NCBI GenBank assembly: GCA_027492545.1
Contig: JAPUEL010000058.1
Coordinates: 1 to 56,501, forward strand
Direction: 5' to 3'
Source: Propionibacteriaceae bacterium
GTDB lineage: Bacteria > Actinomycetota > Actinomycetes > Propionibacteriales > Propionibacteriaceae
DNA length: 56,501 nt
The notes under the pieces were generated by a model. That model saw only the letters and a list, made by a program, of their open reading frames with translations. It searched no databases and was not told where the DNA came from. The translations under genes were made by a program, and so were the position numbers. This document shows, piece by piece, positions 30,143-39,378 of the stretch (position 1 is its first letter; each line of letters opens with the position of its first letter).

Positions 30143-31549
30143 ATGACCACCACTCGCATCCCCCCGTCCAGCGAGCCGGACGAGGCGGTCGACGTCCGCA
30201 CGTCCCCGTCCGCCGCACGGGCGCAGATCTCCGACGGTGGGCTGACACATCGTCCCGGCCGCTGGATCGACGGCTGGGACCCCGAGAACCCCGAGCAGTG
30301 GGGGAGCGTGGGCCGGCCCATCGCGCGCCGCAACCTGTGGCTGTCCATCTTCGCCGAGTTCCTGGGCTTCGCGGTCTGGGCCCTGTGGAGCATCGTCGTC
30401 CCCCAGCTCAACGGAGTGGGCTTCGACTTGAGCGTCAACGAGATGTTCTGGCTCGTGTCGACGCCGGCGCTGGTGGGCGCCACCCTCCGGATCCCCTACA
30501 CCTTCGCGGTGCCCCGCTTCGGCGGCCGCAACTGGACCATCGTGTCCGCGCTGCTCCTGCTGCTGCCCACCGCGGCGCTCGCCTGGGCCGTCAACCACCC
30601 GGAGCTGCCGTTCGTGGCCTTGGTGGGCATCGCCGCCCTCGCTGGCGTGGGCGGCGGCAACTTCGCCTCATCCATGGCCAACATCTCCTTCTTCTTCCCC
30701 GCGAAGGAGAAGGGCGCGGCACTGGGCCTCAACGCCGCCGGCGGCAACCTCGGCACCGCGGCCGTGCAGCTCGCCGTCCCGATCGTCATCACCATCGGCG
30801 CCGGGGTCAGCCTGGACCGCGCCGGGCTGATGTTCATCCCGCTGGCGCTCCTGGCCGCCGTGCTCGCCTGGCGCAGCATGGACAACCTGTCCAACGCCAA
30901 GTCCGACCCCCGCGCCTACGCCGCGGCCCTGCGCCACCCGCACACCTGGATCCTGTCGTTCATCTACATCGGCACCTTCGGCTCGTTCATCGGCTACTCT
31001 GCGACCTTCCCCACTCTGCTCAAGAACCTGTTCCCCGCCGTGACCATCTCGTTGGCCTTCATGGGTGCGCTCGTGGGCTCCCTGGCACGTCCGTTCGGCG
31101 GATACCTCTCCGACCGCATCGGCGGCGCGGTGGTCACCTGCGCCTCGTTCGTCGCCATGGCCATCGGGGCCGTGGGTGGCATCGTCGGCCTGCAGGCTCA
31201 GTCCTTCCCGATCTTCTTCGCCTCCTTCCTGTGGCTGTTCGTGTTCACCGGGATCGGCAACGGCTCGGTGTACCGGATGATCCCGGCGGTCTTCTCCGGC
31301 ACCGCCGCGGGGGACCCGGTCTCGCTGACCGCGGCCGGCCGGGCAGCCGCCGGCTGCATCGGCATCGCCGGCGCGGTGGGCGCGTTCGGTGGCTTCCTCA
31401 TCCCGCAGGGCTTCGCGCTCTCCCGCACCATCACAGGCGACCTGCAGGCCGCCCTCAGTGTGATGGTGGCCGTGTACCTCCTCATGTTGGGCGTCACCTG
31501 GTTCGTGTACCTCCGCCGGGGGTCACGCCTGGCCGCGTTGAGGGTCTGA
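30143..31549 (+). CDS. narK: Nitrate/nitrite transporter (NarK family MFS)
   Basis: This 468-residue major facilitator protein has about 12 membrane helices after a soluble N-terminal tail of about 65 residues. It imports nitrate, or exchanges it for nitrite, across the cytoplasmic membrane. Family signatures include FAEFLGFAVWALWSIVVPQL at the first helix, the Gly-rich nitrate signature GVGGGNFASSMANISFFFP (about 170-188), and the second Gly-rich helix in the C-terminal half. The ATG at 30143 follows GAAGGAG by five bases; an open frame further upstream is not protein-like. Three bases separate its stop from the nitrate reductase gene, so the two are cotranscribed. Confidence 0.95.
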   Translation: MTTTRIPPSSEPDEAVDVRTSPSAARAQISDGGLTHRPGRWIDGWDPENPEQWGSVGRPIARRNLWLSIFAEFLGFAVWALWSIVVPQLNGVGFDLSVNEMFWLVSTPALVGATLRIPYTFAVPRFGGRNWTIVSALLLLLPTAALAWAVNHPELPFVALVGIAALAGVGGGNFASSMANISFFFPAKEKGAALGLNAAGGNLGTAAVQLAVPIVITIGAGVSLDRAGLMFIPLALLAAVLAWRSMDNLSNAKSDPRAYAAALRHPHTWILSFIYIGTFGSFIGYSATFPTLLKNLFPAVTISLAFMGALVGSLARPFGGYLSDRIGGAVVTCASFVAMAIGAVGGIVGLQAQSFPIFFASFLWLFVFTGIGNGSVYRMIPAVFSGTAAGDPVSLTAAGRAAAGCIGIAGAVGAFGGFLIPQGFALSRTITGDLQAALSVMVAVYLLMLGVTWFVYLRRGSRLAALRV

Positions 31550-31552
31550 CGC

Positions 31553-33652
31553 ATGACCGCCACCCACTGCCCCTACTGCGCGCTCCAGTGCGCCATGAAC
31601 GTGGCGCCGGCCGACCCGGGGGTGACCCCGACGGTGACCCCGCTGGAGTTCCCCACCAACCGGGGACGGCTCTGCCAGAAGGGGTGGACGTCCGCCGAGG
31701 TGCTCACCACTCCCGACCGGCTCACCAGCCCTCTGGTGCGCCGCGACGGGGAGCTGGTGCCCACGGACTGGGACACCGCGCTGACTCTGGTCGCCGACAC
31801 GCTGCTGCGGCTGCGCGCGGAGCACGGGCCGGAGTCGGTTGCGGTGTTCGGGGGTGGCGGGCTCACCAACGAGAAGGCGTACACCCTCGGCAAGTTCGCA
31901 CGGGTGGCGCTGCAGACGCCCAACATCGACTACAACGGCCGCTTCTGCATGTCCTCGGCCGCTGCCGGCGGGCGCCGGGCCTTCGGATTGGACCGCGGGC
32001 TGCCGTTCCCGCTCGCCGATCTCGACGGGGCGGGCGCCATCCTGCTGGTGGGGTCCAACCCCGCCGAGACGATGCCGCCGTTCTGCACCCACCTGGCCGG
32101 GGCGCAGGAGGCGGGCGGGCTGATCGTCGTCGACCCCCGCCGCACCCCGACGGCGGCCCTGACGGGGGACGGCCGCGGCCTGCATCTCAGCCCGCTGCCC
32201 GGCACCGACCTCGTGCTGCTGCTGGGCCTCACCCAGATCCTGTGGACCGAGAGGCTCGTCGATCGGGACTACCTCGAGGAGCGGGTCAACGGCGTCGACG
32301 AGCTGCGCGCCAGCCTGGCCGCGTGGTGGCCGGAGCGCGTGGAGCGCGTCACGGGGGTGCCGGTGACGCAGCTGCGTGCCGCCACCAGGATGCTGGCGGC
32401 GGCCAGCCCGGCCCGGGGCGGCCGGGGTGCCTACGTGCTCACCGGCCGCGGGGCCGAGCAGCACGCCCACGGCACCGACACCGTCACCGCCGCGGTGAAC
32501 CTCGCCCTCTGCCTGGGGCTCCCGGGGAGGGTGGGGTCCGGCTACGGTTGCCTGACCGGCCAGGGCAACGGCCAGGGCGGCCGCGAGCACGGGCTCAAGG
32601 CGGACCAGCTGCCCGGCTACCGCTCGATCAGCGATCCCGCGGCCCGCGCGCACGTCGCGGCAGTCTGGGGCGTGGACCCTGACTCCCTGCCCGGCCCCGG
32701 GAAGCCGGCGGTCGCGCTGTTCGAGTCCCTCGCTACCCCCGGCGGCCCGCGCGCCGTGCTCATCCACGGCGCCAACCCCGTCGTCAGCCTGCCCGATGTG
32801 CTGCGCCTCACCGAGCGGTTGGGAGACCTGGATCTGCTGGTGGTCAGCGACTTCGTGCTCTCCGAGACTGCCGCCATGGCCGACGTCGTCCTCCCCGTCA
32901 CCCAGTGGGCCGAGGAGACCGGCACCATGACCAACCTCGAGGGACGCCTGCTGCTGCGCGCCCGATCCACCCTGCCTCCCGTCGGCGTCCGCACCGAGCT
33001 AGAGGTGTGGAGCGAGCTGGCCGAGCGCCTCGGCAGCCCCGTCGAGTTCAGCGCCGACCCCGCCGTCGTGTTCGACGAGTTGGCCCGCGCGAGCGCCGGC
33101 GGCGTCGCGGACTACGCCGGATTCAGCCACCAGCGGCTCCGCGACGGCGACGCCCTCTACTGGCCGTGCCCCACCCCTGACCACCCCGGCACCCCGCGGG
33201 TGTTCCTCGACCGCTTCGAGACCCCGGACGGGCGCGCCGTCCTCCACCCCGTCGACCAGACCCCGCCCGACGACCAGCTGACCCCGGAGCTGCCGCTGTA
33301 CCTGGTGACCGGCCGGGTGCTGCAGCACTACCAGTCCGGCGCCCAGACGCGCCGCGTCCCGGCGCTCAACACCGTGGAGCCCGAGGCCTACGTCGAGCTG
33401 CACCCGCTGCTCGCGCAGAGGTTGGGTGTCGCGGCCGGGGACAAGGTGGCCGTCCACTCCCGCCGCGGCAGCTGCGAGGCGGTGGCCCGGCTCACCGAGG
33501 GCATCCGCCACGACACGGTCTTCATGCCCTTCCACTACCCGGACGCCGGCGCGGTCAACCGGGTCACCAACGCCGCCACCGACCCCATCTCGGGCATGCC
33601 CGAGCTGAAGGTCGCGGCCGTGCGGCTGACACGGATCGGAGCCCCTGCATGA
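31553..33652 (+). CDS. Assimilatory nitrate reductase, molybdopterin catalytic subunit (NasC/NarB type)
   Basis: This 699-residue molybdopterin oxidoreductase reduces nitrate to nitrite in the cytoplasm. The N-terminal [4Fe-4S] motif is HCPYCALQC (C6, C9, C13) with the fourth ligand in RLCQKG (C41). The molybdopterin-binding domain has YNGRFCMSSA near 125, giving a Cys as the likely Mo ligand environment. Motifs GSNPAETMP and TGQGNGQGGREHG follow, and a dinucleotide-binding domain with PLYLVTGRVLQHYQSG near 583 is at the C-terminus. There is no Tat signal, consistent with an assimilatory enzyme. The stop overlaps the next gene by ATGA. The adjacent FAD/[2Fe-2S] protein is the likely electron donor. 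Confidence 0.93.
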   Translation: MTATHCPYCALQCAMNVAPADPGVTPTVTPLEFPTNRGRLCQKGWTSAEVLTTPDRLTSPLVRRDGELVPTDWDTALTLVADTLLRLRAEHGPESVAVFGGGGLTNEKAYTLGKFARVALQTPNIDYNGRFCMSSAAAGGRRAFGLDRGLPFPLADLDGAGAILLVGSNPAETMPPFCTHLAGAQEAGGLIVVDPRRTPTAALTGDGRGLHLSPLPGTDLVLLLGLTQILWTERLVDRDYLEERVNGVDELRASLAAWWPERVERVTGVPVTQLRAATRMLAAASPARGGRGAYVLTGRGAEQHAHGTDTVTAAVNLALCLGLPGRVGSGYGCLTGQGNGQGGREHGLKADQLPGYRSISDPAARAHVAAVWGVDPDSLPGPGKPAVALFESLATPGGPRAVLIHGANPVVSLPDVLRLTERLGDLDLLVVSDFVLSETAAMADVVLPVTQWAEETGTMTNLEGRLLLRARSTLPPVGVRTELEVWSELAERLGSPVEFSADPAVVFDELARASAGGVADYAGFSHQRLRDGDALYWPCPTPDHPGTPRVFLDRFETPDGRAVLHPVDQTPPDDQLTPELPLYLVTGRVLQHYQSGAQTRRVPALNTVEPEAYVELHPLLAQRLGVAAGDKVAVHSRRGSCEAVARLTEGIRHDTVFMPFHYPDAGAVNRVTNAATDPISGMPELKVAAVRLTRIGAPA

Positions 33653-35133
33653 GCCACCGGATCGTCGTCGTGGGCCACGGCATGGTGGGGCACCGCTTCC
33701 TCGCCGACCTGGCCTCCCACCGCCTCGCCGACGTCGAGGTCACCGTCCTGGGCGAGGAGGGGCACGCCGCCTACAACCGAATCCTCCTACCCGACGTGAT
33801 CATGGGCCGCGCCGACCTGCCCGGGCTCACGCTGCCCGAGAGCCGGGGCGTGCGGATGCTGCGCAGCCGCAAGGCCACCGGGATCGACCGCCGCAACCGC
33901 GTCGTCCTCGACTCCGCGGGGGAGGAGCACCCCTTCGACACGCTCGTGCTCGCCACCGGCGCCGAACCGGTGTTCCCCACCGTCGACGGCGTGGTCCGCG
34001 CCGACGGCACCCCCATGCCCGGCGTGGCCGCGCTACGCACCTGGGACGACGCGGACCGGGTCCGCTCGGCCGCGGCCGCCGGCGCCAGGGTCGTGGTCAT
34101 GGGGGGAGGGGTCCTCGGTATCGAGGCCGCCGTCGCGCTCGCCGAGGCCGGCAGCGACGCCACCATCGTGCACCGTGGCTCGGCACCGCTGGACCGCCAG
34201 TTCGACCCCGCCAGCGGCGCCGTCGTCCGCGCCGGGCTGACCGACCGCGGGATCACCACCCTCGTCGACGTGCGCGTCGCCGGGGTGGAGCGCCGCCGCG
34301 ACGGCGACCTCACCTCCGTCAGGTTGACCAGCGGCAAGCACATCCCCGCCGACCTCCTGCTCGTTGCCATCGGGGTCAGGCCCCGCACCCGCCTGGCGGA
34401 GGCCGCCGACCTGTGGGTCCGCAACGGCATCCTGGTCAGCGACACCTGCCGGACCGACGACCCCGCCATCTACGCCATCGGCGACTGCGCCCGCACCCCA
34501 CGCGGCTGCCCCGGGCTGGTCGGCCCCGGCTGGGAGCAGGCCCGCGTCCTCGCGCACCACCTGGCCGAGAAGATCAGCGGCCGGTCCGGACCCCGCCCCG
34601 TGCTCGGCGTCGACTCCGGCGTGTTCCGCGTCAAGGCCGAGGGCCTCGAGGCGGTCACCATGGGCGAGTTCCCGGCCGACGAGTACGCGCCCGGCGCGCC
34701 GCGGGTGCTCGCCCTCACCGACCCGGTGGGCCGCCGCCGGGTGCGGGTCGCCGTCGCCGACGGACTGCTGGTGGGCGCCACGTGCGTCGGCGATCCCCAG
34801 GTCGCGGCCGACCTGACGGTGGCGTTCGACTCACGCACGCCTGTCCCCGACGACCCGGCCGCCCTGCTGGCCCGCCCGCTCGCCGGCGCGGCCCCGGCGA
34901 TGTCGGTGGCGGACCTGCCCGATGACGCCATCGTGTGCCGCTGCAACGCGGTGACCAAGGCCACCATCACCGACGCCGTCAAGGCCGGAGCCGACACCCC
35001 CGAGGCCGTGGCGACGGCGACCCGCGCCTCCACCGGGTGCGGCAGCTGCACCTCTGACGTCTGCAGCCTGGTCGCCGCCCTGGGCGCCGCCGGCAGCCCG
35101 CGAACCTCACTCGAGCGGGTCACCGTCGCGTGA
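33649..35133 (+). CDS. FAD-dependent NAD(P)H oxidoreductase with BFD-like [2Fe-2S] domain (nitrate reductase partner, NasB-like)
   Basis: This 494-residue protein resembles the N-terminal half of NirB. It has an FAD motif IVVVGHGMVGHRF at the start, an NAD-binding motif VVVMGGGVLGIEAA near 146, an FAD-contacting IYAIGDCA near 277 and a C-terminal Fer2_BFD domain with cysteines CRC (near 430) and TGCGSC (near 462). It lacks the siroheme domain. Coupling to the nitrate reductase gene (ATGA overlap) indicates it passes NAD(P)H electrons to that enzyme, as NasB-type subunits do. It is followed by a 106-bp intergenic region containing the nirB promoter. Confidence 0.9.
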   Translation: MSHRIVVVGHGMVGHRFLADLASHRLADVEVTVLGEEGHAAYNRILLPDVIMGRADLPGLTLPESRGVRMLRSRKATGIDRRNRVVLDSAGEEHPFDTLVLATGAEPVFPTVDGVVRADGTPMPGVAALRTWDDADRVRSAAAAGARVVVMGGGVLGIEAAVALAEAGSDATIVHRGSAPLDRQFDPASGAVVRAGLTDRGITTLVDVRVAGVERRRDGDLTSVRLTSGKHIPADLLLVAIGVRPRTRLAEAADLWVRNGILVSDTCRTDDPAIYAIGDCARTPRGCPGLVGPGWEQARVLAHHLAEKISGRSGPRPVLGVDSGVFRVKAEGLEAVTMGEFPADEYAPGAPRVLALTDPVGRRRVRVAVADGLLVGATCVGDPQVAADLTVAFDSRTPVPDDPAALLARPLAGAAPAMSVADLPDDAIVCRCNAVTKATITDAVKAGADTPEAVATATRASTGCGSCTSDVCSLVAALGAAGSPRTSLERVTVA

Positions 35134-35140
35134 GTGGCTT

Positions 35141-35194
35141 GTTGCACAGCCGAAACGTGACTGATCCAGCCCCGGAAAGTTCGCCGCTTAGCGT
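35141..35194 (+). promoter_or_regulatory. nirB promoter with GlnR-like box
   Basis: GTTGC-N6-GAAAC (35141-35156) matches the GlnR consensus gTnAC-N6-GaAAC except at one position. It is centred 43 bp upstream of the centre of a -10-like TAGCGT (35189-35194), the same distance as at narK. A further dyad-like GTTCACCGTAAC lies at 35193-35204. Confidence 0.5.
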
Positions 35195-35239
35195 TCACCG
35201 TAACGAGGAATCCAACCGGATAGACCCCAGGAGGCCGAT

Positions 35240-37840
35240 ATGAGCAAGCTGTGTGTGGTGGTCGGGGGTGGCATGGTCGCCCACCGATTCGTCGAGGCGC
35301 TGCGTTCTCGCGACGAGGCCGGCGAGTGGCGCGTCACCGTCCTGGCCGAAGAGCCCCGCCCCCCGTACGACCGGGTGGCGCTGACCAGCTACTTCGAGAA
35401 CCGCGACCCCGAGCTCCTCAACCTCGGCGAGGCGCACCTCTGGCAGGACCCGAACGTCAAGCTGCGCCGCGGCGCCAAGGTGATCTCCGTGGACCCGGCG
35501 GCGCACACCGTCATCACCGAGAACGGCATGTCGCACGCCTACGACTCCCTGGTGCTGGCCACCGGCTCCTACGCGTTCATGCCGCCTGTGCCCGGCCGTG
35601 AGCTGCCCGGCTGCTTCGTCTACCGCACCATCGACGACGTGGCGGCCCTGCGCGGCTACGTCGAGACCCTGCAGGAGCGCAACCCGAAGCGTCGCGTCAG
35701 GGGTGCCGTCATCGGCGGCGGACTGCTGGGCCTCGAGGCCGCCGGCGCGCTGAAGAAGCTCGGCGCCGACACCACGGTGGTCGAGTTCGCGCCCAGGCTG
35801 ATGCCCCTCCAGGTGGACGAGGGCGGCGGCGAGTCGCTCAAGCGCCTCATCGAGGCCATGGACGTCGACGTCCGCGTCGGCACCGCCACCTCGGCCATCA
35901 AGGGCCGGATCGCCGTCGAGAAGATGGTCTTCAACGACGGCACCTCCATCGACGTGGACGTGGTGATCTTCGCCACCGGCGTCCGCCCCCGCGACGAGCT
36001 CGCCCGCGACGCCGGCCTCGAGGTGGGGGAGCGCGGCGGCATCGTCGTCGACGACACCTGCCGCACCGCGGACCCCGACATCTACGCCATCGGCGAGGTG
36101 GCCTGCATCCAGGGCCGCGTCTGGGGCCTCGTCGGCCCCGGCTACACCATGGCCGAGGTGGCGGTGGACCAGATGCTCGGCCGCTCCGGCACCTTCACCG
36201 GCGGCGACCTCTCCACCAAGCTGAAGCTTCTCGGCGTCGACGTGGCCAGCTTCGGCGACGCCTTCGGAACCACTGAGGGCGCCCTGTCAGTGGTCTACAC
36301 CGACCCGATCGCCGGCGTCTACAAGAAGCTCGTCCTCTCCGACGACGCCCGTACCCTGCTCGGCGGCATCCTGGTGGGCGACGCGTCGGCCTACGCCGGC
36401 CTCCGGCCCCTGCTGGGCCGGCCGCTCGGCGTCGACCCCGCCGCGTACCTGGTGCCCGCCGGGGCGGAGGGCGCCCCAGTCCAGGGGGAGCTGCCCGACG
36501 ACGCCCCTGTCTGCTCCTGCAACAACGTGACCGCCGGCGCCATCCGCTGCTCGGTCACCGAGGGCGGCTGCACCGACCTCGCCGGCGTCAAGGCGTGCAC
36601 CAAGGCGGGCACCAGCTGCGGCTCCTGCCTGCCGCTGGTCCGCAAGCTGATGGTGGCCGAGCTCGAGAAGTCCGGGACGGTGGTCAGCAACGCCCTGTGC
36701 GAGCACTTCGAGCTCTCGCGGGCCCAGCTGTTCGACGTGGTCCGGATCACCGGCCTCACCACGTTCTCCGAGATCATCGGCCGGCACGGCCGCGGCCGCG
36801 GCTGCGACATCTGTAAGCCCGTCGTCGCCTCGATCCTGGCCAGCCTCGGCAACGGGCACATCCTGGCCGGTGAGCAGGCGGCGATCCAGGACACCAACGA
36901 CCACGTGCTGGCCAACATCCAGAAGGACGGCACCTACTCCGTGGTGCCCCGCGTGCCAGGCGGCGAGATCACCCCGGACGGGCTCATCGTGATCGGCCAG
37001 ATTGCCCGCGACTTCGGGCTCTACACCAAGATCACCGGCGGCCAGCGCATCGACATGTTCGGCGCGCGCATCGACCAGCTGCCCGACATCTGGCGGCGCC
37101 TCGTCGACGCCGGTTTCGAGTCGGGCCACGCCTACGGGAAGTCGCTGCGCACCGTGAAGTCCTGCGTCGGGTCCACCTGGTGCCGCTATGGCGTCCAGGA
37201 CTCAGTCGGCCTCGCGATCGACCTGGAGCTGCGCTACCGGGGGCTCCGCTCGCCGCACAAGCTCAAGCTCGGCGTCTCCGGCTGCGCGCGTGAGTGCGCC
37301 GAGGCCCGCGGCAAGGACGTCGGCATCATCGCAACGGACAAGGGCTGGAACGTCTACGTGGGCGGCAACGGCGGCTTCACCCCCCGCCACGCCGTCCTCC
37401 TGGCGGAGGACCTCACCACCGAGGAGCTCGTGCGCACCATCGACCGCTTCCTCATGTACTACGTGCGCACCGCCGACAGGCTGCAGCGCACCGCCGTGTG
37501 GCTGGAGTCGATCGAGGGCGGCCTGGATCACGTCCGCAAGGTCATCATGGAGGACTCCCTCGGCATCGCCGCGGACCTCGATGCCGCCATGGCCGGCCAC
37601 GTCGACGGCTACCGCGACGAGTGGCGCGACGTGCTGGAGGACCCGGTCAAGCTGGCCCGGTTCGCGGGCTTCGTCAACGCGGCCGACGCCGTCGACGACA
37701 ACCTGCAGTACGTGGGGGAGCGTGGACAGGTCCGGCCCGCCACGGACGCGGACCGCGAGTCGGGCGTCGAACTGGTCGATTCCGAGCGGCGACCGGTCCT
37801 GGTCGCCGGACCCACCATCCCCATTGGAGGAGCGCGATGA
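35240..37840 (+). CDS. nirB: Assimilatory nitrite reductase [NAD(P)H], large subunit
   Basis: This 866-residue enzyme reduces nitrite to ammonium with six electrons from NAD(P)H. Its domains, in order, are FAD/NAD(P) oxidoreductase (CVVVGGGMVAHRF at the start; GGGLLGLEAAGAL near 158), BFD-like [2Fe-2S] (CSCNNV near 425 and SCGSC near 457) and nitrite/sulfite reductase domains binding [4Fe-4S] and siroheme (SCVGSTWCRYG near 640, GCARECAEARG near 680). All cluster ligands are present. The ATG follows AGGAGG (35229-35234) with ideal spacing. The stop overlaps nirD by ATGA. A GlnR-like box precedes the gene, pointing to nitrogen control. Confidence 0.97.
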   Translation: MSKLCVVVGGGMVAHRFVEALRSRDEAGEWRVTVLAEEPRPPYDRVALTSYFENRDPELLNLGEAHLWQDPNVKLRRGAKVISVDPAAHTVITENGMSHAYDSLVLATGSYAFMPPVPGRELPGCFVYRTIDDVAALRGYVETLQERNPKRRVRGAVIGGGLLGLEAAGALKKLGADTTVVEFAPRLMPLQVDEGGGESLKRLIEAMDVDVRVGTATSAIKGRIAVEKMVFNDGTSIDVDVVIFATGVRPRDELARDAGLEVGERGGIVVDDTCRTADPDIYAIGEVACIQGRVWGLVGPGYTMAEVAVDQMLGRSGTFTGGDLSTKLKLLGVDVASFGDAFGTTEGALSVVYTDPIAGVYKKLVLSDDARTLLGGILVGDASAYAGLRPLLGRPLGVDPAAYLVPAGAEGAPVQGELPDDAPVCSCNNVTAGAIRCSVTEGGCTDLAGVKACTKAGTSCGSCLPLVRKLMVAELEKSGTVVSNALCEHFELSRAQLFDVVRITGLTTFSEIIGRHGRGRGCDICKPVVASILASLGNGHILAGEQAAIQDTNDHVLANIQKDGTYSVVPRVPGGEITPDGLIVIGQIARDFGLYTKITGGQRIDMFGARIDQLPDIWRRLVDAGFESGHAYGKSLRTVKSCVGSTWCRYGVQDSVGLAIDLELRYRGLRSPHKLKLGVSGCARECAEARGKDVGIIATDKGWNVYVGGNGGFTPRHAVLLAEDLTTEELVRTIDRFLMYYVRTADRLQRTAVWLESIEGGLDHVRKVIMEDSLGIAADLDAAMAGHVDGYRDEWRDVLEDPVKLARFAGFVNAADAVDDNLQYVGERGQVRPATDADRESGVELVDSERRPVLVAGPTIPIGGAR

Positions 37841-38232
37841 TCACCACCACCGAACCCGTCTGCCGCCTTGACGACCTGCTGCCGGAGCGACCCGTCGCCG
37901 CCCTGATCGACGGCCGGCAGGTGGCCATCGTCAGGCTCCACGACGACCGCGTCGTCGCCGTCGGCATGTGGGACCCCTTCGCCCGCGCCAACGTGATGGC
38001 CCGTGGACTGGTGGGCTCGTCCCTGGTGGAGGGGGAGGACGTGCCCGTACTCTTCTCTCCCATGTACAAGCAGGCCTTCGACCTCCGCACGGGCGTGTGC
38101 CTGTCGGACCCCGCGAAGGCGCTCGGCACATGGGCGGTGTCGGTGCTCGACGGCCGGGTGTTCGTCGGCTCGCAGGTCACCGAAGAGGCCCCGCTCCGTC
38201 GGCCCGAAGAGGGCCTGGCCAGGGCGGGCTGA
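37837..38232 (+). CDS. nirD: Nitrite reductase small subunit
   Basis: This 131-residue protein has the Rieske-like NirD fold that partners NirB. As usual for NirD, the Cys and His ligands of true Rieske proteins are missing: the positions read DPFAR and SPMYKQAFDL instead. It has no cofactor of its own but is needed for NirB activity. The start overlaps the nirB stop and has GGAGG upstream. Its stop directly abuts the ATG of the regulator gene (TGAATG), so nirB, nirD, the regulator and the chelatase form one operon. Confidence 0.94.
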   Translation: MITTTEPVCRLDDLLPERPVAALIDGRQVAIVRLHDDRVVAVGMWDPFARANVMARGLVGSSLVEGEDVPVLFSPMYKQAFDLRTGVCLSDPAKALGTWAVSVLDGRVFVGSQVTEEAPLRRPEEGLARAG

Positions 38233-39378
38233 ATGGACGCCACGGTGACCGCCATCGGTTCCACCGCGACAGCCGGCGCGCACTCGCTCGCCGGCTGCCG
38301 CGTCGTGCTGACGGCGAAACGACGCGCCTCCGAACTGGCCTCGGCGCTCGAGCGCCGCGGAGTTGAGATCATCCGGGCACCGATCCTGTCGATCGTGCCC
38401 CACGCCGACGACGAGCAGCTGATCGCGCACACCAGGGCGCTCATCGCCGATCCCCCGGACGCGGTGGTGGCCACCACCGGCGTGGGGTTCCGCGGCTGGA
38501 TGGAGGCCGCGGACGCCGCCGGGTGTGCAGAAGAGCTGCTGGAGGTGCTGCGGGGAGCCCGGATCATCGCGCGCGGCCCGAAGGCCCAGGGCGCGGTCCA
38601 CGGCGCGGGCCTGACCGCCGACTGGGTGGCGGACTCGGAGACGGCCGCCGAGATCAAGGAACTGTTCGAGACAGAGGGGGTCGCGGGCCTGCACGTGGCC
38701 GTGCAGCACCACGGCGCGGGCAGCGACGGCATCGACGAGCTCCTCGTCGAGTTGGGCGCCCGCGTCACGTCCCTGGTGGTGTACCGGTGGGGGCCCTCCC
38801 CGGACCCCGAGGCCGTGAGCCGCGCCGTCGCTCTGGTGGCGGCCGCCGAGGTCGACTCGGTGGCCTTCACGTCCGCGCACGGGGTGGTGGAGTTCCTCGC
38901 CGCCTGCGAGCGGGAGGGGTTGAGGGCCGCCGCGATCGAGGCGATGGCGGGGCCCGTCCTCCCCGCGACCGTGGGGCCCGTCACCGCCGCGCCCCTCATC
39001 GAGCTGGGCCTGAACCCGTTGATCCCGGACCGGTTCCGGCTTGGCGCGCTGGTGCGGGAGCTCACGACGGCGCTGTCGGCCCGCGGCGTGGCGGAGGTGG
39101 CCACCCCGGCGGGCGTGCTGTGGCTCCGGCGGTCCGCCGCCAGCCTGGGCGGGCGCGCGCTGCCGCTCAGCCATGTGCAGTGCGCCGTGCTCCGCTCACT
39201 CGTCGAGGCCAAGGGGGGTGTGGTGACGCGCGAGGAGATCCTGGCCGTGTTGCCCGGCAGCTCCAACGACCCGCACGCCGCCGAGGTCGCGGTCGCGCGG
39301 CTGCGTGACAGTATGGGTGACCGTTCGCTGGTGCGCACCGTGCCGCGGCGGGGATACCGGTTGGAGGTGAGCGCATGA
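38233..39378 (+). CDS. nnaR: NnaR-like regulator: uroporphyrinogen-III synthase domain fused to winged-helix DNA-binding domain
   Basis: This 381-residue protein has a HemD-like domain (about 18-265; opening LAGCRVVLTAKRRASELASAL, with VAFTSAHGVVEFL near 214) and a C-terminal OmpR-type winged helix (about 295-381; ending VRTVPRRGYRLEVSA, the classic wing). This combination is known in actinobacteria as NnaR, a coactivator with GlnR of nitrate and nitrite assimilation genes in Streptomyces and Mycobacterium. Position in the nirBD operon and GlnR-like boxes in front of narK and nirB fit that role. A true HemD enzyme for haem synthesis would not carry the wing. Whether the HemD domain retains synthase activity is unknown. 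Confidence 0.88.
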   Translation: MDATVTAIGSTATAGAHSLAGCRVVLTAKRRASELASALERRGVEIIRAPILSIVPHADDEQLIAHTRALIADPPDAVVATTGVGFRGWMEAADAAGCAEELLEVLRGARIIARGPKAQGAVHGAGLTADWVADSETAAEIKELFETEGVAGLHVAVQHHGAGSDGIDELLVELGARVTSLVVYRWGPSPDPEAVSRAVALVAAAEVDSVAFTSAHGVVEFLAACEREGLRAAAIEAMAGPVLPATVGPVTAAPLIELGLNPLIPDRFRLGALVRELTTALSARGVAEVATPAGVLWLRRSAASLGGRALPLSHVQCAVLRSLVEAKGGVVTREEILAVLPGSSNDPHAAEVAVARLRDSMGDRSLVRTVPRRGYRLEVSA

